A stretch of DNA of 21,155 bases, from the NCBI GenBank assembly GCA_036273935.1, contig DASUGQ010000555.1, positions 1 to 21,155 on the forward strand, read 5' to 3'. The translations under genes were made by a program, and so were the position numbers. Under the pieces are notes generated by a model, which was not told where the DNA came from, did not search any database, and saw nothing but the letters and a program-made list of their open reading frames with translations. This document shows, one piece after another, positions 14,619-21,155 of the stretch (within the stretch, counting starts at the first letter, position 1; each line of letters opens with the position of its first letter). The DNA comes from ZC4RG29 sp036273935. GTDB taxonomy: Bacteria > Bacteroidota > Bacteroidia > Cytophagales > Cyclobacteriaceae.

Positions 14619-16079
14619 ATGTGGCTGTTTCTTAAAAATGAGAGCATCATTCTTTGGATCGTCGTTATCCTCATTTCCCTTTTGACCGCCGTTCGGGTTA
14701 TCCTTGACACCCGCAGTCCTTCAAAAACCGCCGCCTATCTCCTGTTGATCATTTTATTTCCGGTAGTCGGCGCAATGCTTTATTTTCTTGTCGGTGTGAA
14801 TTACCGGAAACGGAAAATCTACAACAAGAAACTGACCAGGAATGAGCAACTATTCCGCCAGGTTCAAAACAGAATTAAGCAAGATGCCATCCTGCTGAAA
14901 CGAAAATATAAAGAACTGACGTCAAACAATGAGGAATTAATTGACCTTCTCCTGGGAGAGTCTCTTTCCCACCTCACGCAGAATAAAGTGACGGTGCTTA
15001 TTAATGGTGAGCAAAAATTCCCAAGTGTGTTTGATGCGATCGAGGCGGCAACTCAATTTATCCACCTTGAATATTACATCTTCGAAGAGGATGATATTGG
15101 GACACGTTTAAAAGACCTCCTGATCAAAAAAGCACACGAAGGCGTTGCCGTACGGATAATCTTCGATGACTTCGGAAGCCATGACCTCTGGGATGACTTC
15201 GTTGATGAATTTCGGGACAATGGCGTGGAGATCTATCCTTTCTTTCGGGTTCATTTTATTTTCCTTGCCAATCGGCTCAACTATCGCGATCATCGCAAGG
15301 TATTGATTATTGATGGCAAGGTCGGCTTCATCGGAGGGATCAACATTGCCGACCGTTACATAAATGGAAAGGTAGATGGCACACATTGGCGCGACACGCA
15401 CATCAAGATTGAAGGAAATGCCGTGCTGACGCTCCAGTATCACTTTCTGAGTAACTGGAATTTTTGCTCCGGACAGGAACTGGGACTCAATCATCAATTA
15501 TTTCCGGAAAACATCGCTGATGAAAACGACACCGACCTCGTGCAAATCATTACCAGTGGGCCAGACTACCCTCGTCCCAGCATCATGCTTTCTTACTTTA
15601 CAGCAATCACGATGGCGAGGAAACTGGTTTATATCTCCACCCCCTATTTCATTCCCAATGAAAGTATTGTGAACGCGATCAAGAAAGCGGCCTTTTCAGG
15701 AAAAGATGTCCGCCTGTTAATTCCGAAGGCATCCGACTCCTATTTTGTAGATTCTGCTTCACGATTTTATTTCCAGGATATGCTTGAATCCGGCGTTAGA
15801 GTATACCTGTATGATAAGGGTGTTATCCACGCAAAGACACTCGTGGTGGATGACAACCTATCCATGGTAGGCACAGCGAATATGGATCTTCGGAGTTTTG
15901 AATTGAATTTTGAAATCAATGCCGCCATCTACAGCGAAAGGGTTAACCATGAAGTGAAGCAACAATTTTTCAAGGACCTGGAAAGCAGCACCCTTATTAC
16001 GCTCGAAGAATGGAATAAGAGAAGTTTATTGAAAACTTTTCTCGCGGCGCTGGCAAGAATCATGGCGCCGTTGCTATAA
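14619..16079 (+). CDS. cls: Cardiolipin synthase-like phospholipase D family protein
   Basis: This 486-residue inner-membrane enzyme would condense phosphatidylglycerol molecules to cardiolipin. Two N-terminal transmembrane helices lie at about 10-28 and 38-60, followed by a basic segment. Two complete HKD motifs are present: HRKVLIIDGKVGFIGG (H225, K227, D232) and HAKTLVVDDNLSMVG (H404, K406, D411). The later NMDLRSFELNFE (421-432) is typical of bacterial Cls. Length and domain order match ClsA-type enzymes. The start is the ATG at 14619, divergent from the alcohol dehydrogenase gene with 173 bases between. The GH9 gene follows 76 bases downstream on the same strand but has no obvious functional link. 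Another phospholipase D-superfamily activity is possible but less likely. Confidence 0.92.
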   Translation: MWLFLKNESIILWIVVILISLLTAVRVILDTRSPSKTAAYLLLIILFPVVGAMLYFLVGVNYRKRKIYNKKLTRNEQLFRQVQNRIKQDAILLKRKYKELTSNNEELIDLLLGESLSHLTQNKVTVLINGEQKFPSVFDAIEAATQFIHLEYYIFEEDDIGTRLKDLLIKKAHEGVAVRIIFDDFGSHDLWDDFVDEFRDNGVEIYPFFRVHFIFLANRLNYRDHRKVLIIDGKVGFIGGINIADRYINGKVDGTHWRDTHIKIEGNAVLTLQYHFLSNWNFCSGQELGLNHQLFPENIADENDTDLVQIITSGPDYPRPSIMLSYFTAITMARKLVYISTPYFIPNESIVNAIKKAAFSGKDVRLLIPKASDSYFVDSASRFYFQDMLESGVRVYLYDKGVIHAKTLVVDDNLSMVGTANMDLRSFELNFEINAAIYSERVNHEVKQQFFKDLESSTLITLEEWNKRSLLKTFLAALARIMAPLL

Positions 16080-16155
16080 CTTTTCTTTTCGATTTCTTCC
16101 TCTTTTGACGTTTGCACTTTACTCGCTACTTTACTTTCTAATTTTGTTACAGGAA

Positions 16156-17925
16156 ATGCGGCAACTAATCGTTTATTTATTCTTTATTTCTCTGTGTGCC
16201 TCTGCACAGGAACACAATCAATGGATCCGCACCAATTTATTGGGGTATCAACCGGCGGGGATAAAGGTGGCCGTATGGTGCAGTAAGGGAGCGTCCACGG
16301 TTAAATCGTTCCAACTGATTGATGCCTCTTCCAACCAGGTTGTCCATGAACAAAATGCGGGTGAGCCTTTCGGAGCCTACGGGCCTTTCGTCCAGACACA
16401 GCGACTTGACTTTTCTTCCTATACCAACCCGGGAAAATATTTTCTTCGTGCTGGTGAAGCTATCTCACCAACATTCAACATAGCCCCCGATGTTTACAAA
16501 GGCACTGCTGATTTCTGCCTGAAATATATGCGCCAACAAAGGAGCGGTTATAATCCTTTCCTCAAAGATTCCTGTCATACCCATGATGGTTACACAATGT
16601 ATGGCCCGATGCCCGACAGCACACACCTTGACGTGAGCGGCGGCTGGCATGATGCAACCGACTATCTCCAATACTCAATGACCTCGGCCAACGCCACCTA
16701 CCATCTTCTGGCGGCCTATCGCGACTTTGCGCGCGTATTCGGAGATGACCATACGGCTAATGGCCTGGAAGGAAGCAACCGTGTTGCCGATGTGCTTGAT
16801 GAAGCCCGCTGGGGGCTCGACTGGCTCATCAAAATGCATCCCAGGCCCGACTGGATGTTTAATCAGTTGGCTGATGATCGCGATCACATCGGTTTTCGAC
16901 TGCCGGTGGGTGACAAAGCGGACTACGGCAAGGGACAAGAGCGTCCCATTTATTTTATAACCGGCGAACCTCAGGGATTAAATAAGTATAAGAACCGAAC
17001 AAAGGGTACGTCTTCCACGGCCGGAAAATTCTCCAGCGCTTTCGCATTGGGCTGCCAGGTCTTTAAACAAAATGATCCCTCGTATGCCCGTCAACTGGAA
17101 TCAAAAGCATTATCGGCCTACGCCTTCGCCCTGCGCAAACCTGGAAATACTCAAACCGCGTGCTACACTGCACCCTATTTTTATGAAGAGGACAACTGGG
17201 TGGATGACATGGAACTCGCAGCCGCTGAACTCTACATCATTAAAGGTGATCAAAGCTACATCGATCAGGCCTTTGAATACGCCCGACAGGAAAAAACAAC
17301 GCCCTGGCTAGGCAGTGACACGGCAAGCCACTATCAATGGTATCCATTTATCAACCTTGGCCACTACGAGCTTGCGAAGGCCGCGAAAGGGAAAATGAAA
17401 AAAGAAACCATCTCATTTTATAAGGCGGGAATAGAAAAAGTCTGGACGAAAGGAAAACGAAATGCATTCTATCGCGGCGTTCCGTTGGTGTGGTGCAGTA
17501 ATAATTTTCAGACCTCTTTTGCCATTCAATGCTATTGGTACCGTAAACTTTCTGGTGACCATCAATATGCAGAGTTGGAACAAGCTGCCTTCGACTGGCT
17601 GCTTGGCTGCAATCCATGGGGTACAAGCATGGTGGTAGGGTTGCCTGCCGATGGCGACTATCCGGATGATCCGCATTCGTCGCTGAATGTTTTGTACGGA
17701 TACCAAACACTCGGAGGATTAGTGGATGGTCCGGTATATGGGAGTATTTACGGTCAGCAACGCGGTGTGACCATTATGCGCGGTGATGAGTATGAAGCGT
17801 TTCAAAGCAAGGCCATGGTCTATCATGACGACTATGGTGACTATGTTACCAACGAACCGACGATGGACGGCACGGCATCCCTGATCTATCTGCTCGCGGC
17901 GAAAGATGACGAGGGAGTGAAGTGA
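16156..17925 (+). CDS. Secreted glycoside hydrolase family 9 enzyme
   Basis: This is a 589-residue exported endoglucanase-type hydrolase. The ATG at 16156 follows AGGA and gives a signal peptide MRQLIVYLFFISLCASA, probably cleaved before Q18. A TTG 17 codons earlier would lengthen it pointlessly. An N-terminal Ig-like domain of the GH9 type covers about 20-108 (RTNLLGYQPAGIKVAVW, GKYFLRAG). The (alpha/alpha)6 catalytic domain follows to the C-terminus. Active-site features are SGGWHDATDY (161-170, D166 and D169), the DPHSS segment (505-509, where most relatives have PHHR) and NEPTMDG (566-572, catalytic acid E567). No carbohydrate-binding module or C-terminal type IX secretion domain is seen, so it is probably periplasmic. 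The substrate is likely a beta-glucan or a related oligosaccharide. Confidence 0.92.
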   Translation: MRQLIVYLFFISLCASAQEHNQWIRTNLLGYQPAGIKVAVWCSKGASTVKSFQLIDASSNQVVHEQNAGEPFGAYGPFVQTQRLDFSSYTNPGKYFLRAGEAISPTFNIAPDVYKGTADFCLKYMRQQRSGYNPFLKDSCHTHDGYTMYGPMPDSTHLDVSGGWHDATDYLQYSMTSANATYHLLAAYRDFARVFGDDHTANGLEGSNRVADVLDEARWGLDWLIKMHPRPDWMFNQLADDRDHIGFRLPVGDKADYGKGQERPIYFITGEPQGLNKYKNRTKGTSSTAGKFSSAFALGCQVFKQNDPSYARQLESKALSAYAFALRKPGNTQTACYTAPYFYEEDNWVDDMELAAAELYIIKGDQSYIDQAFEYARQEKTTPWLGSDTASHYQWYPFINLGHYELAKAAKGKMKKETISFYKAGIEKVWTKGKRNAFYRGVPLVWCSNNFQTSFAIQCYWYRKLSGDHQYAELEQAAFDWLLGCNPWGTSMVVGLPADGDYPDDPHSSLNVLYGYQTLGGLVDGPVYGSIYGQQRGVTIMRGDEYEAFQSKAMVYHDDYGDYVTNEPTMDGTASLIYLLAAKDDEGVK

Positions 17926-18061
17926 TTCGATTCTTCCGCCGTGGCTTTCATTGCGTTTTATATAAGGTGTCGAAATTGATCCAAAATTCATGACCTCTTT
18001 AACTTTTCGAAAATAAAAAGAGAAATTTAGTTCAACTGTTAAACAAGGAAATCTATCGTAT

Positions 18062-18505
18062 ATGAAATCCCTTTTCAAAGAAATATTCGAATATCACCAT
18101 CACTTCAACCAGAAGCTGATCGGCGAAATAAAAACTCACCTCAGCGCCTTACCGGAACGGACCTTCCCCCTGTTTTGTCACGTGTTGAATGCACACCAGA
18201 TATGGAATGCTCGAATACTGGGCCTGGAGCAATTCAGCAGTTCAGTTATTGTTCATCCCATTGAAGCCTGCTCATCGCTTGACGATGACAACTATCACAA
18301 TACATTGAAAATTCTGGACAGTGAGGTACTGCTCAAAGAAATTTCTTATAAAACGTTTAAAGGCGATGAATTCAAAAACATCGTGCGCGACATACTTTTT
18401 CATGTCAACAATCATTCAACGCATCATAAGGGTCAAATCATTTCCGATTTCAGGCAGTCGGGAATCGCTCCTCTCGTAACCGATTACATTTTCTACAAAC
18501 GCTGA
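18062..18505 (+). CDS. DinB-like four-helix-bundle protein
   Basis: This is a 147-residue cytoplasmic protein of the DinB/YfiT-like putative metalloenzyme family. The divalent-metal histidine triad is visible as H45 (HVLNAHQIW, 40-48) and H118 and H122 in HVNNHSTHHKGQI (114-126). The terminal DYIFYKR is the usual family ending. Such proteins include thiol S-transferases that use bacillithiol or mycothiol, but many have no known activity. The start is the ATG at 18062, 136 bases after the GH9 stop. A near-consensus box TAACTTTT (17999-18006) with a TTG 21 bases upstream could be its promoter. No partner gene is evident. Confidence 0.88.
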   Translation: MKSLFKEIFEYHHHFNQKLIGEIKTHLSALPERTFPLFCHVLNAHQIWNARILGLEQFSSSVIVHPIEACSSLDDDNYHNTLKILDSEVLLKEISYKTFKGDEFKNIVRDILFHVNNHSTHHKGQIISDFRQSGIAPLVTDYIFYKR

Positions 18506-18589
18506 GAGTGTCCTGCAAATCGTTTTCAGTTAGAGGTAATGCAATGCAAACTCAGTTAAATGGCAAAAATGCATCGCGATCAAACACAG

Positions 18590-19054
18590 TCATGGTTCTT
18601 TCGTTATTGCTTCCCTTAGCTGTTGATGCAAGGCTTTAAATCGCTCGTCATCTGAACTGCCCAGAAGCTCAATAATTGCATTGTTCTTTTTATAGTCCAC
18701 TTCAAAGACGAAGAACACTTCATTGTTAAAAACAAAGCCATATGTGTTTTTTGGAAGCCGCCGGGAGAGGGCCTGTAATTTTTGAAAGGCATTATTCGTC
18801 AACGTGATTTGAAAAGCAAGCAAGTTCTTGGTCGAGCTTTTAGCCATGTCGCTCACAGACAATATTCCTGTTAAGTCAATGATCGGCTTTTCTGGAAGAC
18901 AGACTGATCTTCTGTTCCTTGATAATAATATTGAGATCGGTTTCTGGTATTGACCGCATTTTACGATTATATATATCCCATCATCATAACCCGAATCATT
19001 GGGCGATGCGAAGGTCAATAGACCAATGGAAAATATGAAAACAATTTTAACCAA
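18590..19054 (-). CDS. Small exported protein resembling a SecD P1-head subdomain
   Basis: I do not recognise this protein with confidence. It has 154 residues from a TTG at 19054, the only conventional start before an in-frame stop 12 bases upstream. Residues 1-17 (VKIVFIFSIGLLTFAS after the start) look like a signal peptide or membrane anchor. From about residue 53 the pattern recalls the head subdomain of SecD/SecDF. It has PEKPIIDLTGILSVSDM, then FQITLTNNAFQKLQALSRRL (81-100), KNTYGFVFNNEVFFVFEV, IIELLG and a terminal helix. Nothing suggests the membrane part of SecDF. It lies 94 bases downstream of the VOC gene on the same strand. The likeness is by eye only, and another alpha/beta envelope protein is equally possible. 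Confidence 0.6.
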   Translation of the reverse strand: MVKIVFIFSIGLLTFASPNDSGYDDGIYIIVKCGQYQKPISILLSRNRRSVCLPEKPIIDLTGILSVSDMAKSSTKNLLAFQITLTNNAFQKLQALSRRLPKNTYGFVFNNEVFFVFEVDYKKNNAIIELLGSSDDERFKALHQQLREAITKEP

Positions 19055-19148
19055 TAATCTAATCTACCGATTATTCACGTCATCCAAATGAGGTTCATAT
19101 TGAAATCGCCTGCAACAATCTCGCGTTAAAAAAGACGCAAATGACAGG

Positions 19149-19541
19149 TTATCGGTTTGGCTGAATCAGGTCAATCAGATTACCGTATAAATCCTCGAAC
19201 ACGAGCACGGTACCATACTCCTCCACGCTCGGTCCGCGGACAATCTTCACGTTCCTGGCGATCAATCGATGGTGAGCTTCTTTGAAATTATCCGTGTAAA
19301 GAAATAAGAACACTCTCCCACCGGTTTGGTTCCCTATGCGACTGGCCTGCGCTTCGTTCACCGCTTTGCCTAAAAGCAAACTGCATCCCTCATCGCCACG
19401 TGGCGTGAGAACCACCCACCGTTTGGTCTCAGATAATTTCGTATCCTCCCTGAGGGTGAATCCCAAGGTTTCGGTATAGAATTGGATGGCTTCATCGTAA
19501 TCCCGAACCACAAGTGTAATTTGAGCCAATCGTTGTTTCAT
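19149..19541 (-). CDS. VOC-superfamily (glyoxalase/bleomycin-resistance-like) protein
   Basis: This is a 130-residue cytoplasmic protein made of two beta-alpha-beta-beta-beta modules. The first has ITLVVRDYDEAIQFYTETLG (8-27). The second has GRVFLFLYTDNFKEAHHRL (75-93) and ends in YGTVLVFEDLYGNLIDLIQ (109-127). The motif GNQTGGRVFLFLYTD marks a well-populated subfamily of unassigned dioxygenase/isomerase-like proteins. The first metal position appears to be Gln (Q7) instead of His, as is common there, and E116 near the end is kept. The start is the ATG at 19541, 12 bases after the stop of the VTT-domain gene, so the two are co-transcribed. No substrate can be named. Confidence 0.92.
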   Translation of the reverse strand: MKQRLAQITLVVRDYDEAIQFYTETLGFTLREDTKLSETKRWVVLTPRGDEGCSLLLGKAVNEAQASRIGNQTGGRVFLFLYTDNFKEAHHRLIARNVKIVRGPSVEEYGTVLVFEDLYGNLIDLIQPNR

Positions 19542-19553
19542 GCATTCAATAAT

Positions 19554-20201
19554 CTAAAGACCGACGGATTCGTCCAGCCGCGCATGGAATATTCTTCGCA
19601 CAACAAACCAAATTAAAGGAGGAAGGACAGCGCTCAGCAAAATCGCAACGGTTGGGTGATCCAAACCGGTATATCCAATGTAGGCATAAACAAATCCCAG
19701 CGGAAATGAACCACAGGCAAGCGCTGTATGAAAATACCCTGGGCGCATCCTGACAAGGCCCGCCATGCAGGCAATCACTTCCGGAAAAACCGGTAGCCAC
19801 CGCGATAAGGCAACAATCCATCCACCTAATTTTCCGGAAAGTCTTTTCCCACGCTCAAAGTCTTTCGCACCGAGCAAACGCAACGCAGCCCGTTCACCAA
19901 GCAGCCTGCAAATCCAATACCCCAAGGACCCTGCAGCGAATGAACCAAAGGTGCTGAGAATACCGCCGATAATAGGACCATATAAGTACCCCAGCGCCGA
20001 CATCACCAAAGTCGCCGGTATAGGCAATAGTAAATCCCCTATCAGCAACGCCAGGCCGGCCGCCCAGGCCCAGGTTCCATAGTCACCGAGCCATGCAATT
20101 GAACCCTCCTGTGTAAATGTATTCATGAGGGTATCTCCAAAAAGAAAGAATGAAGTAAGAACAAGCGCTGCCAGAACGATAAAAATGAGAAGGAGTCTCA
20201 T
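19554..20201 (-). CDS. DedA/TVP38-type VTT-domain inner-membrane protein
   Basis: This is a 215-residue polytopic membrane protein. An N-terminal helix (4-22) is followed by the VTT domain. The domain has GDLLLPIPATLVMSALGYLYG (55-75), GGILSTFGSFAAGSLGYWIC (79-98), the conserved SRWLPVFPEVIACMAGL (133-149) and GSFPLGFVYAYIGYTG (164-179). It ends in a C-terminal helix at 183-203 and a basic tail. DedA/VTT proteins act in membrane lipid handling, including undecaprenyl-phosphate or phospholipid flipping, and affect envelope integrity. The substrate of this member is not known. The start is the ATG at 20201 and the VOC gene follows after 12 bases. The upstream 134 bases are shared with the divergent flavin-barrel gene. 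Confidence 0.9.
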   Translation of the reverse strand: MRLLLIFIVLAALVLTSFFLFGDTLMNTFTQEGSIAWLGDYGTWAWAAGLALLIGDLLLPIPATLVMSALGYLYGPIIGGILSTFGSFAAGSLGYWICRLLGERAALRLLGAKDFERGKRLSGKLGGWIVALSRWLPVFPEVIACMAGLVRMRPGYFHTALACGSFPLGFVYAYIGYTGLDHPTVAILLSAVLPPLIWFVVRRIFHARLDESVGL

Positions 20202-20335
20202 AAAGTCAAATTAACTGTGTGTGCCAATTTACAACGTACAAAAAGATTTCCTATTAAAATTAATCCGGTGGAAGGGCTCACAAATCTTTATTAATTTTCC
20301 GGTCGATAGATTCTTAACCATGAAGCATATTTTTT

Positions 20336-20782
20336 ATGAGTAAACCCACACCACAATCAATCGACCCATCAACAGTACCTCAATTGGCAACGAACATCGT
20401 AAAAACGGTTCGTTTTCCCATGCTCGCTACAATGGATGGCGATCAACCTCGGGTAAGACCGGTCTCTCCTGTTCGCACAGACGGATTTGTTATTTACATT
20501 GCCAATCTCAGGAGCTACAGCAAGACAAAAGAGATTGAAGAAAATCCAAACGTCGAATTATGCTATCTCGATGATGATCACAACCAGGTTAGAATAACTG
20601 GAAAGGCCGAAGTTCTTAACGACAGGAAATTGCTTGAGGAAATATGGAAGTCCAATAGGTTGCTGGAACATTACCTGGGATCTCCCGACAATCCACAATT
20701 GGTAGTCTACAGGATCAAACCGATACGGGTTCGATTTATGCTGGAGTGGGCATTGAATTATCATGAAGTGCCCATAACATGA
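20336..20782 (+). CDS. Pyridoxamine 5'-phosphate oxidase-like flavin split-barrel protein
   Basis: This is a 148-residue cytoplasmic protein with the flavin-binding split-barrel fold. The core pattern is VRFPMLATMDGDQPRVRPVS (25-44), FVIYIANLRSYSKTKEIEEN (51-70), VELCYLDDD (73-81) and QVRITGKAEVLND (84-96). It ends in YRIKPIRVRFML (125-136). The R41-P42-V43 and K63 positions fit FMN phosphate contacts. The family includes general-stress FMN-binding proteins and deazaflavin or heme-handling enzymes, and true PdxH is unlikely because of the short length. The ATG at 20336 is used; an ATG at 20320 is in another frame. Its stop lies 8 bases from the convergent partial gene at the right edge. Confidence 0.9.
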   Translation: MSKPTPQSIDPSTVPQLATNIVKTVRFPMLATMDGDQPRVRPVSPVRTDGFVIYIANLRSYSKTKEIEENPNVELCYLDDDHNQVRITGKAEVLNDRKLLEEIWKSNRLLEHYLGSPDNPQLVVYRIKPIRVRFMLEWALNYHEVPIT

Positions 20783-20790
20783 GAACAGTT

Positions 20791-21155
20791 CTATACTTCC
20801 ACCTTGACACTTAAGTTGTCTCCGAGCAGGTTGAATTGCTCAATCCAATCAGGTGCATGCCCGTCATTTTGTATGTTTTGCCGTGAAATCAAAAAATACA
20901 AATTCTGACTTTTATACAAATTGGGATAAAGGTTAAACTTTCGCAGCAAGGGAAATAACCGGTTCAGTCGTTCTATTCGTTTTGCACCGTTACGTTCGAT
21001 GCTGATGGTCTTAAGCTCCTGGTAAATTCTCTCACCGGCAAGGCGTGCAACCTTATCGGGGTCTTCAATTTTAAGTTTCCATTTTTCCAATTCGCCAAAA
21101 ATCCGATCCAGCTCTTTTGTGTTGATCCGCTCAGTATTAAACCACTTCAGCAAGT
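20791..21155 (-). CDS. C-terminal fragment, probable DUF3536/GH57-like protein (5' end outside the window)
   Basis: An open frame of about 121 codons runs off the right edge and ends at a TAG (20793-20791). No credible start is present, so this is the C-terminus of a longer gene. The segment is helical and charged. LLRKFNLYPNLYKSQNLYF, about 35 residues before the end region, and the final WIEQFNLLGDNLSVKVEV recall the C-terminal end of DUF3536 proteins. There a conserved WxxQN-type motif follows the helical domain of an alpha-amylase/alpha-mannosidase-like (GH57) enzyme. This likeness is from memory of the family pattern and is only moderately reliable. Confidence 0.55.
   Translation of the reverse strand, partial: LLKWFNTERINTKELDRIFGELEKWKLKIEDPDKVARLAGERIYQELKTISIERNGAKRIERLNRLFPLLRKFNLYPNLYKSQNLYFLISRQNIQNDGHAPDWIEQFNLLGDNLSVKVEV

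Noticed and set aside
16139..16146. Perfect TAnnTTTG box (TAATTTTG) before the GH9 gene
   Set aside because: It ends only 9 bases before the ATG, so transcription would start almost at the start codon and exclude the AGGA signal. The nearest TTTG is 24 bases upstream, which is off the normal spacing.
16156..16206. Possible lipoprotein signal at the GH9 N-terminus (C14)
   Set aside because: The residue before the cysteine is Leu, which does not fit a lipobox, while CASA followed by QEHN fits ordinary signal peptidase cleavage.

Overview
The window looks like a chromosomal segment of a Bacteroidota bacterium, most likely of the Cytophagales type. The evidence is a lipoprotein with SprB-type repeats, few Shine-Dalgarno sequences with A/T-rich start regions, at least two TAnnTTTG promoter boxes of the Bacteroidota type, an ECF sigma factor paired with a membrane-anchored beta-barrel protein, and protein families typical of that phylum. 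No rRNA, tRNA, CRISPR array, insertion sequence or phage gene was seen. Coding density is high and no gene-free stretch exceeds 300 bases; the longest is 275 bases at 9214-9488.

Layout. 1-1750 (minus): etfB-etfA, the electron transfer flavoprotein. 1846-2160 (plus): small TPR protein. 2201-3004 (minus): lipoprotein with two SprB-like repeats and a cytochrome c-like C-terminus. 3112-6878 (minus): an apparent sugar-acid unit, with an IlvD/Edd-family pentonate-type dehydratase, a fumarylacetoacetase-fold protein of the 2-keto-3-deoxypentonate dehydratase kind and a Gfo/Idh/MocA oxidoreductase. 7067-8197 (plus): AI-2E family transporter. 8212-9213 (minus): membrane-anchored OB-fold protein and a secreted YceI protein. 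9489-11493 (minus): ECF sigma factor overlapping a protein that has an anti-sigma-like cytoplasmic part, one membrane segment, a long linker and an outer-membrane-type barrel. 11638-12327 (plus): SGNH hydrolase lipoprotein. 12332-14445 (minus): medium-chain alcohol dehydrogenase overlapping a second Gfo/Idh/MocA oxidoreductase. 14619-17925 (plus): cardiolipin synthase-like phospholipase D protein and a secreted GH9 glycoside hydrolase. 18062-18505 (plus): DinB-like protein. 18590-20201 (minus): VTT/DedA membrane protein, VOC protein and a small exported protein resembling a SecD head subdomain. 20336-20782 (plus): flavin-binding split-barrel protein. 20791 to the right edge (minus): C-terminal fragment of what is probably a DUF3536/GH57-like protein.

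How the genes may work together. The GH9 enzyme can release sugars from plant-type polysaccharides. The two Gfo/Idh/MocA proteins and the alcohol dehydrogenase can oxidise or isomerise sugars. The dehydratase and fumarylacetoacetase-fold pair fits the middle of a non-phosphorylating (Weimberg-type) pentose route toward 2-oxoglutarate semialdehyde. The lactonase and semialdehyde dehydrogenase for that route are not in this window, so the pathway is an inference. The most unusual architectures are the sigma factor with its membrane-to-barrel partner, the SprB/cytochrome c-like lipoprotein, and an alcohol dehydrogenase that has lost all four structural-zinc cysteines.
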